Of a stretch of DNA of 64,000 nt, positions 22,551-33,803 are shown one piece after another. Origin of the DNA: Erigeron canadensis (taxonomy: Eukaryota; Streptophyta; Magnoliopsida; Asterales; Asteraceae); the NCBI RefSeq assembly GCF_010389155.1, contig NC_057765.1:21826980-21890979 (forward strand), written 5' to 3'. The position numbers were made by a program, and so were the translations under genes. Under the pieces are notes generated by a model. The model ran no database searches. It was not told the origin of the DNA and worked only from the letters and a program-made list of their open reading frames with translations. Each line of letters begins with the position of its first letter. Positions within the stretch are counted from its first letter, which is position 1.

Positions 22551-25315
22551 ACCTGCACAAAAACAGACAAAAACGACAAGAAAAAAAAAGTTAGAATAAA
22601 CGAAACTAAAAATTAGGGTTTTAGCTCGTCTGCTTTGATGACGTCATCACGAGGAGGATTTCCTTCGTCGTGACGTCAGCACGAGCCAAGCATGAACCCA
22701 GAAACACGAAGTAAAAACATCTCCATTTGATGTTAAAATAAACAAAAACATCATCGTGGACTTGTTTATGGTTCGTGTATGCCCAGAAAATAAAATCGAA
22801 ACTAATTCGATGAACACGAAGTTGGTTCGAGTTTTCGTGTGAATAGTGCGAAACACAATATTTTGATTAATCTTGATTTAACACTTGTTTACTAAAAGTT
22901 TTGTTAGATTTACATGTTTAAACATCAATTAATCTAATTTTAAGTCCAATTTAAGTCCAAATCATAAAAAATCAAAGATCTAATTGTGGTTCGTCCGAGT
23001 TATTGTTCACGTGAGGTAAAATCGAAAATCGGGAATTATAACGACTTGTAATCGTTAATCTTATAGTCAAAACATCAAACAATCATCCTAGATTGGAATT
23101 ATACCAACAAAATGGATGATAACACGAAGAAAGAAGGAAGGATCGGAACTAAGGAGCGAATGAATAGTAGCACGAAGGAGACGGAGACGAAGTTCGTGTG
23201 ATTAGGGTAATTTCGATTAATGGTAATTAATGAATAGTAATAACCCATATTATATTCGAATCGACATGGGCCGGGCGAACAGTCAGTTCGTGGGCTTCGT
23301 GATGACGTCAGCGCGAGGCATGCTGACGTCAGCACGAGGTGATTTCGAATTTTCAGTTTTAAACCACATAAGCTTCATTCCTTAGCCAAATTTCGCGAAT
23401 TTTCCAGAAATTTAAACAAGGAAAAATTCCAAAATTTTCAGAAACATAAACTTGTAGATACTCATTACTAAAAACCTGTATCTACTCGAATATGCAATCA
23501 AAAATCATCCGTACTAACTTGTCATCACAATAATGTATCAAATAAATCTTACATTATTATCTTGACATAAAATCGATCATTTCTTCATTGATGTTTAACT
23601 CAACAATGCAACTTACATTAAAACATATTTAATGTATAATGCATTACAATACATCAAAAATATCATATCAACAACTTATCACATTACATCTTAGGTTGTG
23701 ATCTTGATAATAAAACTATAACCTATCACACTAAGTCTTAGGTTATAAATAGGCAATGATGCATTCCGCATGTAGATTAATCGTGATATATCCAATCCGA
23801 CTTGTTTCAACATGGTATTCAAATGAAATTTGATATCTGTAACCTGCACACTTAACAAACTTCATCAATGCATCAAAAACATAAAAATATCATAAATATG
23901 CAAAACAACCAAAATCTTAACCTAGCAATCATTACAAGATCTAAGGCAAGTCCAATCGTTGTCGAGCATACTTATCAACCAAAAACAATTGAAATTTCAA
24001 AAAAAACTTGGAAACACACTCAAAAATATTTGACTTTTCAATTCTCAAAACATTTCATTTTCTAAATAAACAACTTATGTATTAATTAGAAAATCCATCT
24101 TTTAAACATTGATACCGTAAGCAACAAGACTTATATAATTCACGAAGAATATAAAAGTTAAAGGCTTATCAAATCTCTCGTGCAATAAGAACTAGTTTGA
24201 CACACAAACTGACACTTATTACAAAAATAAAAGAAAATGAAACACTACAAAATAAAATAAAAACTAAAATACTTTATTTATTTACAAGAAATTCTAAGTT
24301 TCTGCAATTAGATCAGATTAGCATTTACATAAGTCTGCAAGTGAGAAATAATTCTCTTATTATTAGTTATGAACAGTGATTTAACCATGATTACCGGTAT
24401 ATTTGTCCTCTTAAACACTCGTACTTCCAATTTCCTTTGAGTTATGACACTTTCGACATACCCTGGCCAAGGACAGTCACCATGTAACCCGAGTAGCCTA
24501 ATACGCCATTGAATAATTTGCGAACTTATGTGACCCACATTCAGATATACTTCCATAATCGATACGAGCACTAAGATAACAAATATTCAATATATATTCA
24601 AAAACATCCTTAAACAAATCATGAGACACTTTTTAGATAACTGATTTAATTACTTTGTGATTTAACTTATTTGCTTTTGCATTTCATTATTTATAAGGAA
24701 CCCGTGATTTTCTATGAGACCCATGTAGCGAACTTTCTGACAACCTATCCCAAGTTGGAAGCTTTAGGTAGGCTAGGTATACAAAGACACCCCAGGACAT
24801 ACTTGTCCGAATCTCAAAGACCACATTAGCCCCTTAATTAACATTCATTTCATTTGCATAAACAATAACACATTTAACTTTCATGCTCATGATTGGTAGA
24901 GGTTTTTGCCTATACATTGAACAAATCTTATAGTAATGCAGATCTTTCACAAAATTTAAGGACTAGATCAATTCATTACTAAAAGCAAGCGTTCTCAGCC
25001 ATATATCTGAATATGTTTCCCACAAGAACATTGTATAAATTAAGTTCAGATTAAGGAAACCTTGCTACTTTGTGTCTACCAATATATCCCAAATTGTAAT
25101 CACTGAACTAAGCAGTTATATTACGATTAAGCAGACTTAAAAGCTAAGTATCCTCACTTCTAATCATCTTACAACATTAACTTAAATCTCTTCATATTTT
25201 TGTCATTTTCTCATTTTTCACATTTTTATGATTTTCACGACACTAAGAACTCTTTTTGATTTTTATGACTCTAGCTATTTACAGACACAAACTTACAAAT
25301 TATTCTTTGAGAGAT
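22551..25315 (-). other. Non-coding spacer, right copy
   Basis: Duplicate of 10287-13075 with scattered one-base indels. The TGACGTCA sites and the TATA-like run are conserved. No gene seen. Confidence 0.7.
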
Positions 25316-27601
25316 TTAATATGAATCAGCATTCTTCATCCCATTGAGAAGAATTAACTTCTCAAATCGAGTCTTATCAAATGCTTTGGTATACAAATCA
25401 GCTAAATTATCATCGGTTATAACCTTTTCCAGATGAATTAACTTCTTTTGGGTACAATCACGCAAGAAATGATGTCTAATATCAATATGCTTGGTGACCT
25501 TATGCATGACAGGGTTATTTGTAATGTCTATAGCTGACTTATTGTCTATTCTAATAGGAGTATCAAGAAAATCCATACCGTAGTCACGAAGTTGTTGCTG
25601 AATCCACAATACCTGGGAACAGCAGCTACCAGCAGCCATACACTCTGCCTCACATGAAGACTGAGCAACACATGTCTGCTTCTTGCATTGCCACGATACC
25701 AATCTTCCTCCTAACAACTGACAACCTCCAGTCGTAGACTTTCTGTCATTGTTACAACCGCCAAAGTCCGAATCAGTATATGCAACAAAATCAAACGTTC
25801 CTCCCATTGGATACCATAGACCAAGCCCTTGGTTTCCCTTAAGATAAAGTAGAATACGTTTTGCTGCAGTCAAATGTGACTCTTTCGGACTAGCTTGAAA
25901 TCTAGCACAAAGACAAACAACGATCATAATATCTGGACGCGAAGCAGTCAGATACATCAATGAGCCAATAATAGCACAATAATAAGTTGCATCACAAGTT
26001 CATCTTTCGGATCAAGAACCCCTAAACCATGATTTTGCTGAATAGGAGTACCATATGTCTTGGACTTTAACATTTGAAACCTCTCTAAGATGTCATCGAC
26101 ATACTTAGACTGGTGAATAAAGAATCCATCTTTCCTTTGATCTACTTGTAGTCCGAGGAAAAATTGTAATTCTCCCATAACACTCATTTCAAATACATTT
26201 TTCATGCTCATTTCAAACTCTTTGCACATATTTATATTAGATGAACCAAAATGATATCATCCACGTAAACTTGTACAATTAGATAATCTCGCTTCTTCCA
26301 CTTAATAAACAATGTGCTGTCTATCGATACTCTTGTAAATCCATTTGTCAACAAATGCGTTGACAACTTTTCATACCACACTTTGGGTGCTTGATGCAAT
26401 CCATAAAGAGCCTTATCTAATCGATATGCTCTTCTTGGATAATTCGGATCTTCAAACCCCGGTGGTTGGTGAACATACACTTCTTCTTTGACTTCACCGT
26501 ATAAGAAGGCACTCTTAACGTCTAACTGATACACCTTTATACCTTCGAAACTTGCATAGGCTAAAAATAACCTTATAGCTTCAATTCTAGCAACTGGTGC
26601 AAAAGTTTCGTTATAGTCATATCCTTCTCGTTGTGCAAACCCCTGAACAACCAAACGTGCTTTATTTCTAGTAACGATCCCTTTGTCATCTCGTTTGCAT
26701 TTATATACCCAACGAGTTCCAATCGGTTCTTTACCTCTAGGCACATCTACTAACTCCCAAACTCAAGTTTTTCAAATTGAGCTAATTCTTCTTGCATAGC
26801 TTCAACCCAACATGGATCTTGAAGTGCTGCCTTAACATTCTTAGGTTCTACTTGTGAAATGAAACCAGAATATAAACACTCAGTTATCAATCCAGTGTCT
26901 TTCACTTCACAGAACAAACTAGTCAGGTCCTTATTCAACTGATTTCTAGTTCGAACGGGTTCTGTAGCATTTCCAAGAATATTTTCAACTGGATGATCCT
27001 TATTAATTCGATATTGAGGAACCGAATCAACATTCAGACTTTCTCCTAAATTTGTTCTAATCTGAAACTCAGGAGAGCTAAAATCATCTTCCGATTCTTC
27101 AGAAATAGGATCATCATCAGGCAGTGTAACCTTCGATGGAGTAGGTGGTGTAATGTTCTCGGGTTCACTATTGTCTAAATCTGGTGTCTTATTCTTGTCC
27201 TTACCACTTTCATCAACATCAGTAGTTAACTGAACATTGGTTGGAGTAGTATTGACATTTCGAGTAGGCGGAGATATAGGAGTATTATCCATGTGATCTC
27301 TTAAAATAATCACATCATCAACTGTCTCAGGATCTGAATAAGAATCAGGACCATGTAGTGAACTAAACACACTACCGTAATTGAAGTTTTTGCCACTTCA
27401 AGAATGACTAGCGGGCTTATGACTGACAATCTTGACATTAGTTCCCAAATCAACTTTTCCGGTCTGTTTGTTGTAAACCCGTCGAATTGATGTTCCTGGT
27501 TTATAACCCATGAGAAATCCCTCTTCAACCTTTGAATCAAACTTTGACTGAGGTAGATACTTCAAGAAAGTACACGGTACACCAAATGGTTCAACATTCT
27601 A
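25316..27601 (-). pseudogene. Nested copia pol: RT and RNase H, right copy
   Basis: In copia order after integrase, RT is at 26232-26744 with [40 protein letters not shown] and VQVYVDDI, the catalytic YVDD. It continues at 25957-26229 (GELQFFLGLQVDQRK), and RNase H is at 25316-25960 (YTDSDFGGCNNDRKS, CVAQSSCEAECMAAG, IDNKSAIDITNNPVMHKVTK). Breaks near 26255, 25990 and 26765 are one-base losses absent from the left copy, so they are probably assembly errors. A TGA near 27400 and the TAG at 27599 occur in both copies and are probably real. The enzyme would copy element RNA into cDNA. Confidence 0.88.
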
Positions 27602-28756
27602 TAAATTTGGTTTCTTCTTATGTAGAAGCTCGTAACATGTCTTATTATGACGCTTAACTATAGTAACCCTATTTAAAATATGACAAGTTGTATTCACCGC
27701 CTCCGCCCAAAACATAGTAGGAAGCCCTGAATCTGCAAGCATAGTTCTGGCTGTCTCGATTAGAGTCCTATTCTTCCTTTCAGCAACTCCATTCTGTTGT
27801 GGTTCATACGGAGAACTGTATTGATGTTGGATTCCCTTTGACAAACAAAAGACATCCATCACATTATTCTTGAATTCAGTTCCGTTGTCACTCCTGATTC
27901 TCTTAAGACGAACTCCATAAATGTTTTCAGTTTTGACAAAGAAATTTATCAAAATCTGCGGAGTTTCATCTTTCGGTTTAAGAAAGAATACCCATGAGAA
28001 TTTCGAGTAGTCATCAGTAACCACCAAACAGTAATACATCCCACCGATACTTCTTACATTTACTGGACCAAATAAATCCATGTGAAGTAACTCGAAATGA
28101 TTGGCAATAGAATTTTCTTGTTTCGGTTTATGTGCAGAATTTTGCTGTTTACCATTCAGACAAGGTACACATTTGTCTTCCATTCCAAACCGCTTCATGG
28201 GAACGCCTTCAACCAAACCATGTTTGACAATGTCATTCATCTTTCGGAAATTGATATGTCCCATTCTTCTATGCCATAATAAAGATTCAGATTCGTTTGC
28301 TTTTGATAACAAGCAAACAGACTCCTCTAGATTATCAACACCTAACACAAGGCTATAGATGTCTCTCTTCCTAGGAGCTTTCAGCAGGATCCAGTCTTCA
28401 GGAATAACATATCCTGGTTTCAATATAAGTGCTTCTTTCTCATTAAAATGGACAGTGTTACCCTTGTCACAAATCTGAGAAACACTTAATAAATTATGTG
28501 ATAACTGTTCCACATAATTGACTTTTTCCAGCGTAATCTTCCCATTGACAACATCACCTTGGCCCGAGATTTTGCCGCCCTTGGGACCTACGAAACTAAC
28601 ATACGAACCATTTACATCTTCATAATTGGACAAAACATTCTTGTCCACTGTCATGTGCCGAGAGCATCCACTGTCAACATACCAAAGACTGATAGGCTTC
28701 CTTGGTTCTCCCTGCACATCAGATAATAAGATAGTTAGTTTCTGAAGGGAACCCAA
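27599..28756 (-). pseudogene. Nested copia pol: protease and integrase, right copy
   Basis: The open frame of 385 codons starts 22 bases inside the end of gag, in the -1 frame. The protease site is WYVDSGCSRHMT (Asp-Ser-Gly). The integrase zinc region LLWHRRMGHINF...CVPCLNGK gives the H-H-C-C set. The catalytic core has Asp in HMDLFGPVNV, Asp in IRSDNGTEF and Glu in QQNGVAERKNRTL. The frame ends at TAG 27599-27601 just after KPNL, before the conserved tail of the integrase, so the polyprotein would be cut. The first codon of the open frame is TTG, so initiation here is unlikely. Expression by frameshifting from gag is more plausible. Confidence 0.9.
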
Positions 28757-30711
28757 ACCTTTTGAGGTTTAGGTTTGCCGAATTCATCTCTAATGATCAA
28801 TTCGGTCCAATATCCATCGCTCTGTAATGGAGCCTTGGATGAAGATGGTGTCACAGACTGTTTCTTAGGTGAAGTGAAACGAGTCTTAGGAGGTGAATTC
28901 CTTGGTGAGTGAGTACCAAATCTACGTTGACTTCCTAATCGATCATAAAATTTAGACGAACTATTAATTTTAACAGGAGGAGATCGATTTTGTTGAGCCA
29001 TCTTCCTAGGTGAATTACTCCTTTGAGGTGTACGAGAACGACTCGGACTTACACTACTAGAAGTAGTATTCTGTGAAGGTCCCTGTCGTTTAGGAGTCTT
29101 AGATATATTATTATAAGCAACAATATCTGAGTCACTAGATCCTCCAGAAGACATACCCTTTTCAGGACATCTCCGCTTCCTATTTGGACAACAACTATAA
29201 ACATGTCCTACTTCATAACAATAGAAACAAGATTTTTTAGCTCTTGCTTTCTTAGCTTTAACATCAAACTCAGCTGAAGTCATGCCTAAACATTCCTTAA
29301 GTTCAATTGTGACTGACTCCTCTTTTGATAAACCAGTTGACTCATTTTTACCTGAAAAATGTACCTTCTTTTGAAAATTCTTATGAGTCTTGTATGGAGT
29401 TAAGGGGACTTTACTAGACGTAGATTCATCCTTATTCCATACTTTATCAATCTTGTCATGATCGATCTTTTCAAAATCAATTTCATTTGATGTAAAAATA
29501 GTATCACATCCTTTCATTGTAAAACATTTAATGTTCTTATCTACAGGACAAGTTGACTTTACTTGACTAGATCCTTTAGAAGCACTAGCATCATAAATTC
29601 CATTCTTAGGATCCACTGGTTTAACAAATGAACTTTCAAGCTTATGTTTCTTGTTAAGCTCTTTAATTTTATCAATCGAGTTTTTAGAGCTTTTAGGGGT
29701 CTTTGGATCAACATTTTGTTTTTTTGAAACGATTGGATCAATTTCACCACTATCAATCTTTTCAGTAAGCTGTGTTAGAGACTCTGTATAATTATTATTG
29801 AACGAACCTCTAACCTCATTATAACTCATACCCAAACCACTTTTATCTTTTGAATCCCGTGGTACAGGTTTTTGCATTTGCATTGATCTTATTAAATCAG
29901 ATCCCCTAATTTGATCTAGTCTTGTATTAAGCTTAACTATCTCCAACTTTGTGTCAACTAATTCTTTCTCCTTTTTAGAAAAGTCTTCAGTTAGTTGAGC
30001 ATATTGTTCATTTCCCACTTTTTCCATAAGAACTGACTCCTTTAGTTTTTCTTTTAATGCAAGAATATCCTTATCAGATGTACGAATCTTATCTTGATAA
30101 AGACTTTCTTGTTTTACCAAACCAGAATTTTTGGCAAACAAAGAGTCGTTTTCTTTTTTAAACATGTTGTTTTGACTAGTTAAGTTAATAACTGACTTAT
30201 TCAAAATAAACACCTCAAGTTTTAAATCTGACACCATTTTACACACGTGAATTATAGAAGATAAAGAACAAGATACCTTCTGATCTGCAGCCTTGCAATC
30301 TGCCATGTATGCAACAAAGTCTTCAGTTGTCATACCTTCAGGTATCACGAAGTTCTTCATCTGTTCTTCAATGCTCTTCATGGAAATGTCATCAACAGGA
30401 CTTGATGACTCTTCCTTTTCTTCAGATGCTTTTACTGCTGTCATTTGTTCATTCTCAGATCTTACGGTCTCAGCAACATTATATATATTCTTCTGAACTA
30501 TCTCAGATGCACTTTCTTCACTTGAGTACACAGCATAATCAATTGTTGCAGCTACCTCATCATATAATTCTACCATGTAGGCATGATTCGAGGTATCATC
30601 AGATTGTATATCCCATTGATAAGTACCATCTGGATTTTGAACAACAACAACATTTGACTCCGAAAATGGTGACGAATCTGGCTGTTGTGGAGTAGCAGGA
30701 TATGTAATCAT
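28735..30711 (-). pseudogene. Nested copia gag, C-terminal two thirds (658 codons open)
   Basis: Long open frame of a Sirevirus-type gag. The N-terminal part is acidic, the middle (residues about 150-260) is heptad-like and probably coiled coil (DKDILALKEKLKESVLMEK, EDFSKKEKELVDTKLEIVK). It is followed by a Lys-rich region, a zinc knuckle CFYCYEVGHVYSCC (CX2CX4HX4C), an Arg/Ser/Pro-rich region and the conserved end KVWVPFRN. Gag forms the particle and binds the RNA. The Met at 30711 is probably internal: the frame continues upstream across a TAA at 30760-30762 into the first zinc knuckle. Pol overlaps its last 22 bases. Confidence 0.88.
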
Positions 30712-32012
30712 TGCTTGCGTCTTATGATTACTCGGAGTAATACCGCCTTGATTGTAATTTTAACGACCAGCAACGGTATTATCAATCCTCTTAGGTCGTT
30801 GACACTCTCTTGCGAAATGACCAAATCCATCGTAGTTATAACATTTCACCTTGGATTTATCAAAGCCTTTAGTGCCATTACCTATAGGTCTCCCAGTTCT
30901 CTGAGTGAATCTTCTAACCTTAATAGTAAGCATAGCAAGCTGCCATTGTAGATCCATTTCTTCCAAATCATCAGGATCTATTTGATTGTAATCCTCATCA
31001 ATTACTGCAGGATCAATAATCTTTCCTCCAATAAATGCTTCATGAGCATTACAAAAGGCTGAGTAACACTCATTCTACCTTCTGCAAAACTCATACTCAT
31101 TGGCATAGAGTGGAAAGATTGTACATTGCTCTTAACATTCGAATGTGTATTGTCATAAGCAACATATCCAGCAATACCTTCAGCATCTACTATTGGTGTA
31201 GCTTCTGCACCACTTAGAAATGCATTGTTTCCCGAGCTAGAACTTGCTAAATGAATAGACTTAGCATGATATAAAGATGGATCTTGTGTAAAATCCGAGT
31301 GAGTATCTTTAATCCTTCTCTTCATGTCTCTATTCTTCAGTTTGGAAACTACCTTTTCAAAGTCCCATGTACTGTATTCCTGATCATCTTGAAGTTGATG
31401 AACATAATCAGTCCATGTCTTGGGCAGTGAGTCCAAAAACTTATCAACTAGCTCAGTTTGAGGATAAACAACCTCAAAGTACGACAACTCAGTAGTCAAA
31501 TGACTGAATCGAATTATAATCTCGTCAAGAGATTCTCCTTTCAGTCCATTAAAGGCTTCATACTAGCCCTTCAGAAGCTTGATACGATTCTTCTTCAAAG
31601 TTACATCGCCCTCACAATATCTTTCAAGAGCGTCCCATAAATCCTTTGAAGTAGTGTATTTTTTGAACAGATGTACACTATCTTGAGGCAAGGCCATAGT
31701 AAGAGTGGACAATGCCTTTCCTTCAACAACGTATCTTTTACATTCTTCAATAGGCATATCAGCATAAGTATACCTACCGATCACTCCATTCTTCTCATAT
31801 GAAGGCCAATCAAAACCTTGAGTTATCACAAGCCACATTTACATGTCAGTGAGATGAATGTAGTCTTCAAAACGTCTCTTCCACATCCAATAATTTTCCA
31901 TACGGAAAAGCTTTGGAGGTGTATTACCCCGACCAACCTCATGATCATGCATGATCATCTGGCTGATAAGTAGGGCATTAGGTGAGTTTGCGGCAGCTGG
32001 TATAGTCGTCAT
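30712..32012 (-). pseudogene. Nested copia gag, N-terminal third, with stops
   Basis: Gag begins at ATG 32010-32012 (MTTIPAAANSPNALLISQ) and runs through FRMENYWMWKRRFEDYI, typical of the UBN2/DUF4219 gag domain, to SKDLWDALERYCEGD and LDSLPKTWTDYVHQLQ. TAA at 31839-31841 and TAG at 31563-31565 interrupt it, and the frame shifts near 31080. The first zinc knuckle (30760-30966) reads [14 protein letters not shown], with Tyr where the second Cys should be. These lesions make the element non-autonomous for gag. Confidence 0.85.
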
Positions 32013-32399
32013 TTCGAATCTTTTGAATTCAAATAAAACGAAATACTACTTAGTTCGTGTCGCACGAAGGACACGTGGCACGAAGTACGAAGTCACGTGG
32101 CATGAAGCTGTATGACCTCCACGAAGTACACGTCGCACGAAGCACAAAGTATACGTGGCACAAAGTATACGAAACACTAGTCACGACCTAAGTCACGAAG
32201 AGTGGTTCGCGCTGACGTGGCACGAAGTTAACACGAAGTTAACAGATGACGTGAACACGAACACGAAGTTCACTTTGTGCTGACGTATGCACGAAGTAAC
32301 ACAAAGAAGAACACGAAAATGCAAATTAACACGAATTTCGAACGAAATTGCAATCAATAGCTAATCAAACGATCTTAAACCTTCTGGTAATCAACCTTA
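32013..32399 (-). other. 5' leader with repeated CACGAAG and ACGTG motifs
   Basis: The leader between PBS and gag is packed with CACGAAG or GTGGCACGAAG on the plus strand (many copies in about 32045-32320) and ACGTGGC/ACGTG cores. No frame is open. It may be a structured packaging region or a set of G-box-like sites; the sequence alone does not decide. Confidence 0.6.
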
Positions 32400-32413
32400 G
32401 GGCTCTGATACCA
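32400..32413 (-). other. Primer binding site, tRNA-iMet
   Basis: On the minus strand the sequence is TGGTATCAGAGCCC, two bases after the 5' LTR. It is complementary to the 3' end of initiator tRNA-Met, the usual primer for plant copia elements. Confidence 0.93.
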
Positions 32414-32671
32414 CTTGTAAGGTGCCCTATTGTTGCGTGGATCATAATAAAACGCGATTCGTTTTGTCAAGAGTGCAGAATCCTCTTGAGATAACTAGAT
32501 TTCTATTCTCTTTTGTTGATTAATAAGTAATTAACCAACCCAAGGAGATGCACAAGGCTTGTGGTTCGTGTAGGAGATCATACGAAGGAACAAATAACCT
32601 TGACTCGTAAATTCGTGAATAATTCAAAAACAATTAACAAGGATTAACCTAATTCCGTAGATTAGGTCTTG

Positions 32672-32679
32672 TATTTATA
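32672..32679 (-). promoter_or_regulatory. TATA box of the nested copia promoter
   Basis: TATAAATA on the minus strand in the 5' LTR, context AGTATAAATACAAG, about 77 bases downstream of the palindrome at 32756-32779. Confidence 0.75.
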
Positions 32680-32755
32680 CTAGTTAAGTATTGGATCGTG
32701 TGGGCTTAGGCCTTAATTGGGAAGATTAGGCCCGAAACAATAAGTGAATCGACTG

Positions 32756-32779
32756 CCTCGTGCTGACGTCAGCACGAGG
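32756..32779. promoter_or_regulatory. 24-base perfect palindrome with TGACGTCA core, 5' LTR
   Basis: Identical to 5945-5968 in the other LTR. The second nearby site has changed to TGACATCA in this LTR. The core is a known bZIP/TGA-factor target, and its position upstream of the TATA box fits a promoter element. Confidence 0.65.
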
Positions 32780-33100
32780 TTGTTCCTACATGCTGATGAC
32801 ATCAGCACGAGGGACGACCTTTGACTCTTTGTTTAACTTTGTTTGGCTCGTACATAACATCCAATCATCGTTTAAGTGTTCTACAACACTTATAAACCTT
32901 GATTCTATGTTCTTGCACCTACAAAACAATATATAACACACAAACACAATATAAAACATAAACAGATATAATATTGAAGTTCAAATGTAATCATTAAATA
33001 TCAACACATGTTCTTATTTAAATGATTACAAACAAGTTCCTAAAAACATAAACGATAATCAAATCTATGTTGCGATTGTCACAACGAATTTGCATCTACA

Positions 33101-33105
33101 AAGAG
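33101..33105. repeat. Target-site duplication AAGAG, right copy
   Basis: Matches 5600-5604 exactly, confirming that both ends of the nested element belong to one insertion despite the assembly gap. Confidence 0.92.
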
Positions 33106-33697
33106 GACACTTAATTTCAAGTTTTAAACCTTCAGTGAACAAACTAACTGTATATTCCTCAAAGAGACTAACCTTAGTAAGTAGAGCATCAAAATTATCA
33201 CAATACTCCTCTAATTCACCTGTCTGAGTCAATGCCTTCAGTTCTCCCATAGCATCCTCCATCATTGTGGTGGAGAACCTAGCAGTTATTGCCATAGCAT
33301 AATTAGTCCACCTTATCTCCTCCATAACCTTCTGACCAGCCTTCATATAGCCTAAACATTGCAAAGCTCTATCATCCATGTGAATAGCTGCATATCTAAC
33401 TTTCCTAGATTCAATAGTCTCATCAATTTTGAAGAAATGATAACATTAATACAACCACTGATCCACATTATCTTTATTAAACCGAGGAAAATCAAGCTTA
33501 GTAAGCTTATTATTACTCAATCTATCACCGTCTTGATGTACTGTTAATGTATTGCGATCATCAAGGCGTTTGGCCATGTCATCCATGGCGGCTCTCATAT
33601 GAATCAACGACTCCATTGTTAAAGCCATATCTATCTAGTTCTGAGCAAATTCCTTTGAAAACCGCTCAAAATCCTGAGTTTGTGTTTCCGACGCCAT
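33106..33697 (-). pseudogene. gypsy gag N-terminus, left of the split (element order)
   Basis: Starts at ATG 33695-33697 (MASETQTQDFERFSKEF). TAG follows after AQN, and TAA after VDQWLY near 33440. The recognisable retrotransposon gag block has TKLDFPRFNKDNVDQWLY and MEEIRWTNYAMAITARFSTT, then GELEEYCDNFDALLTKV. The frame reaches LEIKCPL at the insertion and continues at 5599 with RMFKPKTLRDTY. The join across the insertion is in frame once the AAGAG duplication is counted once. Confidence 0.88.
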
Positions 33698-33788
33698 CGA
33701 TTTTAGGAGAAAAGAATTGAGTAGCAAACGGAAAGTAAACCGGAATTTCGATTAAAAGTGCCGGAATCGGATTCTCCGGTGATCGGAG

Positions 33789-33800
33789 TCTCTGATACCA
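33789..33800 (-). other. Primer binding site of the gypsy element, tRNA-iMet
   Basis: Minus strand TGGTATCAGAGA, three bases inside the 5' LTR end. Complementary to initiator tRNA-Met. Confidence 0.88.
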
Positions 33801-33803
33801 ATT

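Larger units (their letters stand above)
19015..31194. repeat. Right copy of the 12.2-kb duplicated block (assembly overlap)
   Basis: It starts at the N run and ends at the base equivalent to 18914 (context CAGCATCTACTATT), beyond which only this copy continues into the rest of gag, the leader and the 5' LTR. Its left part (19.0-22.5 kb), next to the gap, is full of indels. Its right part (25.3-31 kb) is clean, the mirror image of the other copy. Confidence 0.9.
5605..33100 (-). mobile_element. Sirevirus-like Ty1/copia element nested in the gypsy gag; internal region assembled twice
   Basis: Two 685-base LTRs (about 20 substitutions) with an exact AAGAG duplication enclose, on the minus strand, PBS, leader, long gag, protease-integrase-RT-RNase H (copia order), about 2.8 kb of spacer, a long extra 3' ORF, polypurine tract and 3' LTR. 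The long gag, tRNA-iMet PBS and 3' ORF are characteristic of the Sirevirus/SIRE lineage. As assembled it is 27.5 kb because 6717-18914 is repeated at 19015-31194 around a run of 100 N. Removing the repeat gives about 15.2 kb. Gag and pol carry stops present in both copies, so the element is defective independently of assembly errors. Confidence 0.93.
32416..33100 (-). repeat. 5' LTR of the nested copia element
   Basis: 685 bases, TGTAAGG...CATCTACA on the plus strand, matching 5605-6289. It holds the promoter of the element on the minus strand. Confidence 0.95.

Noticed and set aside
6717..31194. True tandem duplication of the copia interior by unequal crossing over
   Set aside because: Recombination between elements would normally include an LTR. 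The repeat borders coincide with the N run, and the copies differ by indels, not substitutions.
32030..32330. CRISPR-like array from the regularly repeated CACGAAG
   Set aside because: Units are 7-11 bases with irregular spacing in a plant retrotransposon leader. There are no spacers and no cas genes.
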